DNA of 64,000 nt from Actinomadura luteofluorescens (GTDB lineage: Bacteria > Actinomycetota > Actinomycetes > Streptosporangiales > Streptosporangiaceae): positions 3,038,001 to 3,102,000 of the forward strand of contig NZ_JACCBA010000001.1 in assembly GCF_013409365.1 (NCBI RefSeq), given 5' to 3'. This document shows, in pieces, positions 51,856-60,502 of the stretch. The position numbers were made by a program, and so were the translations under genes. The notes under the pieces are model-generated. The model was not told the DNA's origin. It worked only from the letters and a program-made list of their open reading frames with translations, and ran no database searches. The stretch's first letter is position 1. Each line of letters starts with the position of its first letter.

Positions 51856-52635
51856 GTGGCGGGCGTTCGGCGGGCGGGTCCGGGTCGGCGACGGCTCGTG
51901 GGGGCGGTGCTGGGTCGGCGACGGCTCCTGGGGGCGGTCCTGGCAGGGGCGGTGGCCGTGGCGGGAGCGGTCGTGGCGGTCGTGGCCGCCTTCGATGCGC
52001 CCGTTCGGCCTCGGGAGTGCGGGTGCAGGCCGCCGCCGGTGACCAGCGGGATCAGCGGTGTGCCGCGCGAGTGGCAGGCCGCCGTGGCCCGGCGCGACGC
52101 CGGGACGGCCTGGCGGTTGCTGACGCCCGAGGCGCAGCGGCGGTACGGCTCGGTGAAGGGGCTGCGCGGGGCGCTCGCCCGGCTTGCCCTGGATTCCCAC
52201 GGGCCCTCGGGGTGGAGGCTCGTCAACACGGACACGCAGGGGAGCGGCACGCCGAGCACGTTCCTCTACCTGCTCGTCGAGAAGCGGAACCTGCGGCCGG
52301 CCGGAGCCGTCGTCGTGCACTCCATCGCCGACGGCTCCGCCGATGGGCGGGTCGATCCCGTGCCCGCCGCCACCGTCCGCATCCTGGAACCCGCCGCGCG
52401 GGCCACCGTGGGCGTGCGCCCGCGCCTGCGTGCGGCGGCCGGGTCCCCTCCCGCGTACGCGGTCGTGCGGCGGGACGGTGAGATCCAGGGTGGCGTGGGA
52501 TCCATCCGTGACGCGGACGGGTGGGACACACCGTTCTACGATGCGCTCAAGCCCGGCCCGGCGCTGATCGTCGCGGTCGAGGAGGACGGCGGCGGACGCC
52601 TCGCGTACGGAAGCGTCCGCGTCACGATCCGCTGA
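51856..52635 (+). CDS. Hypothetical membrane-anchored or secreted protein
   Basis: A 259-residue protein that I do not recognise. A basic N-terminus with two near-repeats (GRRRLVGAVL / GRRRLLGAVL, also seen as a 30-bp DNA repeat at about 51889-51948) precedes a hydrophobic segment, AGAVAVAGAVVAVVAAF, at residues 30-46. The region after it is soluble: CGCRPPPVTSG, then PREWQAAVARRDAGTAWRLLTPEAQRRYGSVKGLRGAL, which resembles an NTF2-like or lumazine-binding-type exported domain. The GTG start has AAGGGGG upstream. It ends 24 bp from the convergent Lrp gene. Confidence 0.55.
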   Translation: MAGVRRAGPGRRRLVGAVLGRRRLLGAVLAGAVAVAGAVVAVVAAFDAPVRPRECGCRPPPVTSGISGVPREWQAAVARRDAGTAWRLLTPEAQRRYGSVKGLRGALARLALDSHGPSGWRLVNTDTQGSGTPSTFLYLLVEKRNLRPAGAVVVHSIADGSADGRVDPVPAATVRILEPAARATVGVRPRLRAAAGSPPAYAVVRRDGEIQGGVGSIRDADGWDTPFYDALKPGPALIVAVEEDGGGRLAYGSVRVTIR

Positions 52636-52659
52636 CCTCGTACCGCGTCGCCGGCGGCG

Positions 52660-53160
52660 TCAGTCGGCCGGCTTGCGGGACGCGGCCCGGGCGCGCTTCT
52701 CCTCGTCCTCCAGGAGGGGGCCGACGCGGAACGGGACCTGGTGGGTCAGCACGATCGAGGTGGTGCTGCGGCGGACGCCGGGGCAGGCCAGGATCGAGTC
52801 GATGACCTCGTGGAGCTGCTTGCCGTTGGGGGCGACGGCGCGGACGAGGAGGTCGCCCTGGCCGGTGATCCCGAGGACCTCCAGGACGCGCGGGATCGCC
52901 GAGAGCGCCACGGCGGCCTCGCGCAGCCGGCCCTGGGCCACCTCCAGGGTGACGAAGGCCGTCAGCTCGAATCCGATGGCGCCGAGGTCGACCTCGCGGC
53001 CGCGGTGGCCGATGACCCCCTCGCGTTCGAGGCGCTCCACCCGGGCGTGCGCGGTGTTGCGGGCGATGCCGAGCTTGGCGGCCAGTTCCGTGACGCCGAT
53101 GCGGGGCTGCTCGACGAGGCGGCGCAGGATCTGCAGATCGAGGAGAGTGGTACGGGTCAC
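52660..53160 (-). CDS. Lrp/AsnC family regulator
   Basis: A 166-residue regulator. The HTH is LLDLQILRRLVEQPRIGVTELAAKLGIARNTAHARVERLEREGVI, followed by a RAM (AsnC ligand) domain with VALSAIPRVLEVLGITGQGDLLVRAVAPNGKQLHEVIDSILACPGVRRSTT. The GTG at 53160 has GGAG nine bases upstream and is better than the earlier start at 53211. It is divergent from the indolepyruvate oxidoreductase gene, and inverted repeats lie between the two. By analogy it senses an amino acid, perhaps an aromatic one, and controls that gene. Confidence 0.9.
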   Translation of the reverse strand: MTRTTLLDLQILRRLVEQPRIGVTELAAKLGIARNTAHARVERLEREGVIGHRGREVDLGAIGFELTAFVTLEVAQGRLREAAVALSAIPRVLEVLGITGQGDLLVRAVAPNGKQLHEVIDSILACPGVRRSTTSIVLTHQVPFRVGPLLEDEEKRARAASRKPAD

Positions 53161-53196
53161 AACGCTCAGCTCCGGCGGATAACTCGATTCTGACTT

Positions 53197-53213
53197 GAGC
53201 AATCCGCTCAATT
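53197..53213. promoter_or_regulatory. Lrp-type operator in the lrp/ior divergent region
   Basis: TTGAGC-AATCC-GCTCAA, a perfect 6-bp inverted repeat. Related half-sites CCGCTCA at 53235-53241 and CGGCTCA at 53249-53255 continue towards the ior start at 53264. Such arrays suit an octameric Lrp protein. Confidence 0.6.
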
Positions 53214-53263
53214 ATCGTCCGACCATCTTGCACTCCGCTCAGCTTAGGCGGCTCAATGCAAGC

Positions 53264-56200
53264 ATGAGCACCACCGTTTCTTCCTCCCCCCTCCGCGACC
53301 GGCTCGAACTGGAGCGCGGCCGGATCGCGATCGGCGGGGTGCACGCCCTCGTCCGGCTGCTGCTGGAGCAGCGGCGCGCGGACGCCCGGCGGGGATGGCG
53401 GACCGCCGGGTTCGTGTCCGGGTACCGGGGGTCCCCGCTCGGCGGCCTCGACCAGCAGCTGGTGCGGGACGCGAAGCTGCTGGACGCCCACGACATCCGG
53501 TTCGTGCCGGGCGTGAACGAGGAGCTGGCGGCGACGGCCGTGTACGGGTCGCAGCTCGCCGACCACCTGCCGGGTCCCCGGTTCGAGGGCGTGTTCGGGC
53601 TCTGGTACGGCAAGGCGCCCGGGGTGGACCGGTCACTGGACGCGTTCAAGCACGCGAACTGGCTCGGCACGTCGGAGCGCGGCGGGGTGCTCGCCGTGGT
53701 GGGCGACGACCCGTCCGCGAAGTCGTCCACGCTGCCGTCGGCGACGGAGGGCGCGCTCGCGGAGGCGTTCATGCCGGTGCTGGTGCCCGCGTCGGTGGGC
53801 GACCTGCTGCGCCTCGGGCGGCACGGCTTCGAGATGTCGCGGTTCAGCGGGGCGTGGACCGGGTTCAAGCTCGTGACGGACGTCGCCGACTCGCACGAGA
53901 TCGTGGACGTCGAGCCGGTGCCCGGCCCGGTGTACCCGGAGTTCGCGTGGCGCGGGCGGCCGTGGAAGCCGACGCGCAAGCCGGGCGTCGACCTCCAGGG
54001 CACGACGGCCCTCGAAACCGAGGTCCTCCAGGGCCGCCTTCAGGCCGCGACGGCCTACTCGGCGGCCAACGGCCTCGACCGGATCGAGGGCGCCGCCGGC
54101 GACGCGGCCGTCGGGCTGGTCGCCGCGGGCCGCACCTATGTGGAGCTGCGCGAGGCCCTCGACCGGCTCGGGCTGGACGACGAGGCCCTCGCCCGCCGGG
54201 GCGTCCGGCTGCTGCGCCTCGCCATGATCTACCCGCTGGACGCGGACCGGATCCGCGAGTTCGCCCGCGGCCTGCGCGAGATCGTCGTCGTGGAGGAGAA
54301 GCGGCCGTTCGTCGAGACGCAGATCCGGGACGTCCTGTACGACCTGGCGGAGCGTCCCGCCGTGTACGGCAAGAACGGCCCGGACGGCGCCGGCCTGGTC
54401 CCGCCGGACGGGGGCCTGGACGCCGACCGTCTCGTGAAGGCCCTCGCCAGGCTCCTCGCCGACCGCGTCGGGCAGGAGCACGTGGACCTGCGCGACGCGG
54501 TGCTGAAGCCCCGCACGCCGCAGATCAACCTGCTCGCCCCTGCGCGCACCCCGTACTTCTGCTCGGGCTGCCCCCACAACCGGTCGACGGTCGTCCCGGA
54601 CGGGTCGGTCGCGGCGAGCGGCATCGGCTGCCACGTGATGACCGTGTTCACCGACCGCGGCATCGGCACCACGCAGATGGGCGGCGAGGGCGCGATGTGG
54701 GTGGGCGCGGCGCCGTTCTCGGACACCGGGCACATGTTCCAGAACCTCGGCGACGGGACGTTCTTCCACTCCGGCAGCCTCGCGGTCCGGCAGGCCGTCG
54801 CCGCCGGAACCAGCATCACCTTCAAGATCCTCTACAACGCCGCGGTGGCGATGACCGGCGGGCAGGACGCCGACGGCGGCTCCGACCCGGCCGCGATCAC
54901 CCGGATGCTGCACGCCGAGGGCGTCGCGAAGATCGTGGTGGTGGCGGACGACCCGTCCCGCTACCCGCGCGGGACCGGCTGGGCGCCCGGCGTCCGGGTC
55001 CGGCACCGCGACGACCTCGACGCCGTCCAGCGGGAGCTGCGCGAGATCCCGGGCGTGACCGTCCTGCTGTACGACCAGGCGTGCGCGGCCGAGACGCGGC
55101 GCAAGCGCAAGCGCGGCCTCGTCCCCGACCCGCAGACCCGCGTCCTGATCAACGAGGCGGTCTGCGAGGGGTGCGGCGACTGCGGCACCAAGTCGAACTG
55201 CCTCAGCGTGGAGCCGGTCGAGACCGAGTTCGGCCGCAAGACGCAGATCAACCAGACGTCCTGCAACAAGGACTACTCGTGCGTGGACGGCGACTGCCCC
55301 TCGTTCGTCACCGTCCTGCCGGGCGGCAAGCCCAGGGCCGCACGGACGCTGGCGCCGATCGGCGAGCTGGAGGAGCCCGAGGCGCGGCCCGAGTCGGCGG
55401 ACGTGCTGCTCGTCGGCATCGGCGGCACCGGCGTCGTGACCGTGAACCAGGTGCTCGCCACGGCGGCGCTCATCGACGGCCGCCACGCCCGCGCGCTCGA
55501 CCAGACCGGGCTCAGCCAGAAGGCCGGCGCGGTCGTGTCGCACCTGCGCATCGGAACCGCCGACCGGGAGCGGCCGGGCATGGTCGGAGCCGGCGGCGCC
55601 GACGCCTACCTCGTGTTCGACTCCCTGGCCGGGACGACGGAGGCCAACCTGCGCCGCTGCGCGCCGGACCGCACCGCCGCGATCGTGTCGACCAGCGAGG
55701 TGCCGACCGGGCGGATGATCGTGGACACCTCGGCGTCGCTGCCGCCGAGCGCGGCGCTGGTCAGGCGGATCGCCGAGCGCACCCGGGCGGACCGGCTGGT
55801 CGCGCTCGACGCCCTCGCGCTCGCCGAGCGCTGGTTCGGCGCCACGACGACGGCCAACTTCGTGGTGGTCGGCGCCGCCTACCAGGCGGGGCTGCTGCCC
55901 CTGTCGGCGAAGGCGATCGAGGAGGCCCTCACGCTGAACGGCGTGCAGGTGGAGGCGAACATCCAGGCGTTCCGCGCCGGGCGCCGCCTCGTGCTCGAAC
56001 CCGAGGGCCGGGACGAGGCCGCGGCGCCCGCCGCCCAGGTCGCGCCGCGCCCGCTGGACGCGACCGCGTCGGCCGCGATGGACCTCGTCGACGCGGCCGG
56101 CGTGGACGGCGAGCTGGCCCGCGTCCTGCGGATCCGCGTGCCCGACCTCGCCGCCTACCAGAACCTGGCGCTCGCCGGGCGGTACCTGGACGCGGTCCTG

Positions 56201-56767
56201 CGCGTCGCCAGGGCCGAGGACGCGGCGGGGGCCGCCGGGAACCGCCTCGCGGTGGCCGTGGCGCGCAACCTGTACAAGCTGATGGCCTACAAGGACGAGT
56301 ACGAGGTGGCCCGCCTGCACCTCGACCCGGAGCTCGCCCGGCGCGTCGAGGAGCAGTTCGGGCCCGGCTCCCGGGTCGCCTACATGCTGCACCCGCCGCT
56401 GCTGCGGGCCGTCGGCGTGGACCGCAAGATCGCGCTCGGCCGGACGGCCCGCCCGGCGTTCCGCGCGCTGCGCGCGATGCGGCGGCTGCGCGGCACCCCG
56501 CTCGACCCGTTCGGCGCCACCGCGCAGCGGCGCGCCGAGCGGCGCCTCGTCACCGGGTACGTCGCGGTGGTGAACGAGCTGGTGGCCGGGCTGGACGCGG
56601 GCGCCGCCGGGGACGGCCGGCACGAGTCCGCCGTCCGGATCGCCGAGCTGCCGGACATGATCCGCGGTTACGAGGACGTCAAGACCGCGAACATCGCCCG
56701 GTACGAGGAGAGCCTGCGCGAGCTGCTCGCCGCGTGGCGGGCCGAGCGGTCGCCGAGCCGGGTGTGA
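53264..56767 (+). CDS. Indolepyruvate:ferredoxin oxidoreductase, fused alpha/beta
   Basis: A 1167-residue 2-oxoacid:ferredoxin oxidoreductase that decarboxylates indolepyruvate and other aryl pyruvates to acyl-CoA in the breakdown of aromatic amino acids. The alpha half begins GFVSGYRGSPLGGLD. The ThDP site is FCSGCPHNRSTVVPDGS...GIGCHVM and GTTQMGGEGAMWVG. A ferredoxin-like region holds CEGCGDCGTKSNC and CNKDYSCVDGDCP (iron-sulfur ligands). The C-terminal gamma domain starts VLLVGIGGTGVVTVNQVLA. The fused form is typical of actinobacteria and proteobacteria. I use the ATG at 53264, where similarity begins. The divergent Lrp gene is the probable regulator. Confidence 0.93.
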   Translation: MSTTVSSSPLRDRLELERGRIAIGGVHALVRLLLEQRRADARRGWRTAGFVSGYRGSPLGGLDQQLVRDAKLLDAHDIRFVPGVNEELAATAVYGSQLADHLPGPRFEGVFGLWYGKAPGVDRSLDAFKHANWLGTSERGGVLAVVGDDPSAKSSTLPSATEGALAEAFMPVLVPASVGDLLRLGRHGFEMSRFSGAWTGFKLVTDVADSHEIVDVEPVPGPVYPEFAWRGRPWKPTRKPGVDLQGTTALETEVLQGRLQAATAYSAANGLDRIEGAAGDAAVGLVAAGRTYVELREALDRLGLDDEALARRGVRLLRLAMIYPLDADRIREFARGLREIVVVEEKRPFVETQIRDVLYDLAERPAVYGKNGPDGAGLVPPDGGLDADRLVKALARLLADRVGQEHVDLRDAVLKPRTPQINLLAPARTPYFCSGCPHNRSTVVPDGSVAASGIGCHVMTVFTDRGIGTTQMGGEGAMWVGAAPFSDTGHMFQNLGDGTFFHSGSLAVRQAVAAGTSITFKILYNAAVAMTGGQDADGGSDPAAITRMLHAEGVAKIVVVADDPSRYPRGTGWAPGVRVRHRDDLDAVQRELREIPGVTVLLYDQACAAETRRKRKRGLVPDPQTRVLINEAVCEGCGDCGTKSNCLSVEPVETEFGRKTQINQTSCNKDYSCVDGDCPSFVTVLPGGKPRAARTLAPIGELEEPEARPESADVLLVGIGGTGVVTVNQVLATAALIDGRHARALDQTGLSQKAGAVVSHLRIGTADRERPGMVGAGGADAYLVFDSLAGTTEANLRRCAPDRTAAIVSTSEVPTGRMIVDTSASLPPSAALVRRIAERTRADRLVALDALALAERWFGATTTANFVVVGAAYQAGLLPLSAKAIEEALTLNGVQVEANIQAFRAGRRLVLEPEGRDEAAAPAAQVAPRPLDATASAAMDLVDAAGVDGELARVLRIRVPDLAAYQNLALAGRYLDAVLRVARAEDAAGAAGNRLAVAVARNLYKLMAYKDEYEVARLHLDPELARRVEEQFGPGSRVAYMLHPPLLRAVGVDRKIALGRTARPAFRALRAMRRLRGTPLDPFGATAQRRAERRLVTGYVAVVNELVAGLDAGAAGDGRHESAVRIAELPDMIRGYEDVKTANIARYEESLRELLAAWRAERSPSRV

Positions 56768-56770
56768 CGC

Positions 56771-57601
56771 TCAGGTGATCGCGCCGGCCACCGCACCGGC
56801 CAGCGCGATCACCACCAGCTCCAGCGCGAGCAGCTTGGCCAGCGGGCCCGGCGCGAGCCGGCACGCGTAGCACTGCTCGACGAAGATCTTGAGCTGGTCG
56901 GACGGGTGCAGGCGCGGCGCGGAGTGCCGCGACGGGACGCCGCGCAGCGCCGCCGGCGGGGGCGGCCGCTCCTCCACCGGCCGCACCAGCACGCTGGTGA
57001 CCGACCGCGTCGGCACGACCATCCGGTCCCAGTGCAGCGCGTCCAGCGGCAGCGGCTTGCCGTGCCCGTCGAGCTGGAAGATGGGGCCGCACAGGGTGAT
57101 GAAGGGCGGCTCGCTCCCGCGCGCCGCCGATTCCTCTCCGAGGAGTCCGCGAAAGGTCTCGCCGCTGTTCAGGGTGATTTCGAGTTCGACGTCGCGGTCC
57201 CCGTAATCGGCGCTCGACCCGGCCGCCGGACGGGCCTCGGCGGGAAACGGCCCCGGACGATTCTCCAAACGCGCGAGAACGGCCGCGGCCAGCGACGAGA
57301 GCGTAAGGGAAAGCGCGAGGAAACAGCACGCCGTCCAGGCGGCGGCGAGGGGCGGGACCGCGGCGCCGCCCTCGTCCAGGAGGCGGTGCGGGCTCGGCAC
57401 CACGGCCTGCCCCAGCACGCCCAGCAGGATCGACGTCACCGTCGTGACCATCGTGCCTGCGACCACCACGCGGGAGAACCGCGGCAGCGTGCCGCCCGGG
57501 CGGGCGCGTTCCCGGCGGCCGCGCACCAGATCGAAATGCAGGCCCGGAACCGCCGCCAAGACCAGCAGTACGACGGGCACGACAATGGAGCCCACGGTCA
57601 T
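56771..57601 (-). CDS. DUF6338-like membrane protein
   Basis: A 276-residue protein with hydrophobic segments at about 4-20, 47-65, 85-108 and at the extreme C-terminus (LLALELVVIALAGAVAGAIT). The middle is a soluble domain with DVELEITLNSGETFRGLLGE, ITLCGPIF and VVPTRSVTSVLVRP, as in the actinobacterial DUF6338 family, whose function is not known. The beta-rich GETFRG part looks like a small SH3-like barrel. The ATG at 57601 has AGGGG five bases upstream. It is convergent with the ior gene and only 3 bp from it. A TamR-like palindrome lies 62 bp upstream of its start. Confidence 0.65.
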   Translation of the reverse strand: MTVGSIVVPVVLLVLAAVPGLHFDLVRGRRERARPGGTLPRFSRVVVAGTMVTTVTSILLGVLGQAVVPSPHRLLDEGGAAVPPLAAAWTACCFLALSLTLSSLAAAVLARLENRPGPFPAEARPAAGSSADYGDRDVELEITLNSGETFRGLLGEESAARGSEPPFITLCGPIFQLDGHGKPLPLDALHWDRMVVPTRSVTSVLVRPVEERPPPPAALRGVPSRHSAPRLHPSDQLKIFVEQCYACRLAPGPLAKLLALELVVIALAGAVAGAIT

Positions 57602-57662
57602 GGTCACCCCTGCCCTGCATCGGGGATCATGAGCTACAGATCCTGTCACTTGGACCGGGGAT

Positions 57663-57676
57663 TCTCAATATCAAGA
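57663..57676. promoter_or_regulatory. TamR-like palindrome, possible fourth site
   Basis: TCTCAATATCAAGA differs from the site before the MarR gene (12027) by a single base. It lies in the divergent region between the DUF6338 and kinase genes. It may be a distant regulon member or a chance match. Confidence 0.35.
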
Positions 57677-57829
57677 CAACTGACTCCTGGTCCAATTGCC
57701 GTCCCTTTTCGGGACCGTTCGAAAAGGTCTTCACCGCGGATCGGTCGAACCCGCCGGGGCCGGCGGCGCGTACTGCCTGACGAGCCGGGGACCGCGCCCG
57801 GCACCGGAGTGCGACGAGGGTGACGTCCA

Positions 57830-59002
57830 GTGGAATCGGGACTGCGGCTGACGGAGCGCTACCGCCTCGTGGAACGTCTCGACGACGGCGGGACGATGGA
57901 GGTCTGGCGCGCCTGGGACGAGCTGCTGGGCCGTCCCGTCGCGGTCAAGGTGCCGGCGCCCGCGGGCACCGGGCCGCAGCGGGGTTTCCGGCGGGGCGTG
58001 AACCGCGCCGCCGCGCTCTCCCACGCCGCCCTGGAGACGGTCTTCGACAGCGACCAGACCCGCGACGCGTCCGGCCGGCTCGCGCCCTTCGTCGTGACCG
58101 AGTTCCTGGTCGGCGACACCCTCACCGACCGGTTGCGGCGCGGACCGCTCGCCGTTCCCGAGGCGGCCTCCGTCTGCGGTCAGATCGCGGGGGCGCTGGA
58201 GGCCGCGCACGCCGCGGGCGTGACGCACGGCGACCTCAAGCCGGACAGGGTCGTGCTCGTCCGCGGCGACACCGGCCTCGACGTGAAGGTCGTCGACACC
58301 GGAATCGGCGGCGTCGTCCGGTCGGCGGGCGACGGCACGGAGGCCGCAGACGTGCGGGCGCTCGGCGTCATCATCGCCGCCTGCCTCGCCCCCGGCGCGT
58401 CCGGAGAACTGTCCGCGCTCGCCGCCCGCTGCATGGGTCCGGACGCCCCGTCCGCCGCCGAGGTCGCCGCCCTCCTCGCCCGCGACGAGGGACCGCCGAA
58501 CGCCGTCTTCGCCGCCCCGCCCGACGGCCACCGGACCGGCGCCCTGCCTCCGCCGCCCGGCCGAGGGAACGCCCGCCTCGCCGCGCTCGCCCTGGTCGTG
58601 GCGATCCCGGTCACGGCCGCTGCGGCGGTCCTGCTCTCGGCGCCGCGCTCCCCGGTCGCCGTCCCGGCCCCGGCGCGGACGAGCGCCGCCCCTCCGGCCC
58701 CCGCGCCGACGTTCCGGACGCCGCAGTCGGCGACCGCTCCCCGCGTCACCGACGCGCTGGGGCGGCTGCGCCCCATCGTCAGCCGCGGCTACGCCGCCGG
58801 CGAGATCCGCTCCGACGTCGCGATCGACCTCGACAACGTCATCACGAACCTGGAGAACGACCTCACCGCCGACCGGAACGTCGACGTCGGCGGCCGGATC
58901 GCCGAACTGCACGACAAGATCGTCACGCGCCGCCGCGAGCGCGGCCTGTCCCCCGGGCTCGCCGAAGAACTGAACCGCGTCCTCGCCACCGTCCAGACAT
59001 GA
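57830..59002 (+). CDS. Atypical Ser/Thr kinase with an outside C-terminal domain
   Basis: A 390-residue protein. The N-terminal kinase-like domain (about 11-220) is short and degenerate: ATP-loop DDGGTMEVW, Lys40 in VAVK, catalytic loop HGDLKPDR (residues 133-140, with Gly for Arg and Arg for the metal-binding Asn), and DTG (156-158) for DFG. One transmembrane helix is at 249-270. After a Pro/Ala linker, residues 303-388 form a helical outside domain, with AAGEIRSDVAIDLDNVITNLEND. It may be a pseudokinase. The GTG start has GAGGGTG upstream. Its stop overlaps the next ATG (ATGA), and that gene carries the same outside domain. Confidence 0.8.
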   Translation: MESGLRLTERYRLVERLDDGGTMEVWRAWDELLGRPVAVKVPAPAGTGPQRGFRRGVNRAAALSHAALETVFDSDQTRDASGRLAPFVVTEFLVGDTLTDRLRRGPLAVPEAASVCGQIAGALEAAHAAGVTHGDLKPDRVVLVRGDTGLDVKVVDTGIGGVVRSAGDGTEAADVRALGVIIAACLAPGASGELSALAARCMGPDAPSAAEVAALLARDEGPPNAVFAAPPDGHRTGALPPPPGRGNARLAALALVVAIPVTAAAAVLLSAPRSPVAVPAPARTSAAPPAPAPTFRTPQSATAPRVTDALGRLRPIVSRGYAAGEIRSDVAIDLDNVITNLENDLTADRNVDVGGRIAELHDKIVTRRRERGLSPGLAEELNRVLATVQT

Positions 59003-59550
59003 CGGGCGAACGGGACGCTGGATGGCGGCGCGAGGGCCTGCCCGGCACCCCGCACGCCGCCCGCTTCCCCTGGCTCGCGCTGGCCGGGGTCGCCGCCACG
59101 ATGGCGGCGGCGACGGTGCTCGTCCTCGGGATCGGCGACACCCTCTCCAGCCGGGACGATTCCGCCGACCGGCTGCTCCCGCTCCAGGCGGCGTCCCCGT
59201 CCGCACCGGCTCCGCCCGAGCCGTCCAGCCCGGCGACGCCCCGGCCGCCGCCCGGATCGGCCGCCCCCGAGCCGCCCCCACCGCAGGCGCCGCCCACGGA
59301 ACCGAACGTGGAGGAGGTCCTGGTGAGGCTGCGGCATGCCGTGGACGAGGGTGTGGCCGCCGGGGACGTCCGCGACGACGTCGGCCTCGACCTCGGCAAC
59401 GTGATCGAGCGAATGCTCGACCACGGGCAGCGGAGCCGCACCGACGTCGCCTCCCTGCGCCACAAGATCGCCACCCGCGCCCGGGAGGGCGCCATCACCG
59501 GCGGCCGCGCCGAGCAGCTCCGCGTGATCCTCGACGGCGCGCTCCCCTAG
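58999..59550 (+). CDS. Membrane-anchored paralogue of the kinase outside domain
   Basis: A 183-residue protein with no kinase domain. One transmembrane helix is at 24-45, a Pro/Ala/Ser-rich linker at 60-100, and a C-terminal helical domain with LVRLRHAVDEGVAAGDVRDDVGLDLGNVI and LRHKIATRAREGAITGGRAEQLRVIL. It aligns along its length with residues 303-388 of the preceding kinase-like protein. ATGA overlap with that gene implies co-translation. The two may pair through this domain outside the membrane. I do not know a name for the domain. Confidence 0.7.
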   Translation: MTGERDAGWRREGLPGTPHAARFPWLALAGVAATMAAATVLVLGIGDTLSSRDDSADRLLPLQAASPSAPAPPEPSSPATPRPPPGSAAPEPPPPQAPPTEPNVEEVLVRLRHAVDEGVAAGDVRDDVGLDLGNVIERMLDHGQRSRTDVASLRHKIATRAREGAITGGRAEQLRVILDGALP

Positions 59551-59572
59551 ACCTCGCGGGCCAGGCCGGGGC

Positions 59573-59619
59573 TTGACGGCGGCATATCGTTTATCGTTAT
59601 TATCGAAAAACGATATGCC
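59573..59619 (+). promoter_or_regulatory. Promoter and operator of the DUF2975/XRE pair
   Basis: A TTGACG (59573-59578) and a TATTAT (59598-59603) form a probable sigma-70-like promoter with a 19-bp spacer. Over it lies a 12-bp perfect inverted repeat, GGCATATCGTTT (59581-59592) and AAACGATATGCC (59608-59619). Further ATCG half-sites lie between them. The adjacent XRE regulator is the natural binder. Confidence 0.65.
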
Positions 59620-59636
59620 CCCCCGAAGGAGACGAC

Positions 59637-60242
59637 ATGACCTGGGCGACGCGCTGGTCCCGTTTCGACACCCATTTCCTGGAGCTGGTCATCGGCCTGG
59701 GCCTGCTGCTGGTCGGGCTCTTCCAGGCCCTCTTCCCGATCCTCGGCGTGACCGGCCCCTTCCCGCCTATCGACACCCGCGACGTCGACCTGCGCTCCAC
59801 CGCGCAGGTGCCGGACCTGGCCTCCGGCGGGACGTCCCTGCGCGGCACCCACCACGCGGAACTGGCGGTCGGCGACCCCGGCCTCTGGGACCGGGTGCTG
59901 CTCGCCGCCCCCGAGGTCGCCCGCGCCGTGCTGATCATCGTGATCCTGTCGATCCTGCTGCGGATGGCCGCGACGTTCCGCGGCGGCGACGTGTTCGTCC
60001 CGGCGAACGTCCGGCGGCTTTTCGCGATCTCCACGGCCGTGCTGCTGCTCGGCATCGCGGCCCCCGCCCTCGACATGCTCACCACGAACGCGCTGGTCAG
60101 TGGCACGCCGCTGGAGGACGCGGTCGAGATCGGCTTCGAGGTGCGGGCCTCGACCGTCCTGCTGGCCATCCTGATCGCCGCCCTGGCCGGGGCGTTCGGG
60201 CACGGCACCCGCCTGCGCGCCGACACCGAGGGCCTGGTCTGA
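59637..60242 (+). CDS. DUF2975 membrane protein
   Basis: A 201-residue protein with four hydrophobic segments (about 16-38, 98-115, 133-150 and 176-193) and a loop of about 60 residues between the first two. This is the DUF2975 layout: small four-helix proteins that are regularly encoded with a YozG-type XRE regulator. FRGGDVFVPANVRRLFAIS between helices 2 and 3 is the best conserved part. Function unknown. AAGGAG lies before the ATG. Its TGA overlaps the XRE start by one base. Confidence 0.82.
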   Translation: MTWATRWSRFDTHFLELVIGLGLLLVGLFQALFPILGVTGPFPPIDTRDVDLRSTAQVPDLASGGTSLRGTHHAELAVGDPGLWDRVLLAAPEVARAVLIIVILSILLRMAATFRGGDVFVPANVRRLFAISTAVLLLGIAAPALDMLTTNALVSGTPLEDAVEIGFEVRASTVLLAILIAALAGAFGHGTRLRADTEGLV

Positions 60243-60466
60243 TGCCGCCCGAGGACCCCCACCAGATCACCGTCCACCTGGACGCGATCCTCGCCGAGCG
60301 CGGCATCACCCTGGTGGAGCTGGCCGAACGCGTAGGGGTGACGCCCGTCAACCTCTCCATCCTGAAGAACGGCCGCGCCAAGGCCATCCGCTTCACAACC
60401 TTGAGCGCCCTGTGCCGAGAGCTGGCCTGCCAGCCCGGCGACATCCTCTCCCGAGCCGAGGAATGA
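60242..60466 (+). CDS. YozG-like XRE family regulator
   Basis: A 74-residue HTH protein: ITVHLDAILAERGITLVELAERVGVTPVNLSILKNGRAKAIRFTTLSALCRELACQPGDIL, the usual length and pattern of the single-domain regulators paired with DUF2975. The start is the ATG at 60242, which overlaps the DUF2975 stop (TGATG). It probably binds the inverted repeat at 59581-59619 and controls the pair. Confidence 0.85.
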   Translation: MPPEDPHQITVHLDAILAERGITLVELAERVGVTPVNLSILKNGRAKAIRFTTLSALCRELACQPGDILSRAEE

Positions 60467-60502
60467 CCCCCCTCCCCTTTGACAGCGACAAAGCGCGCCA
60501 AG

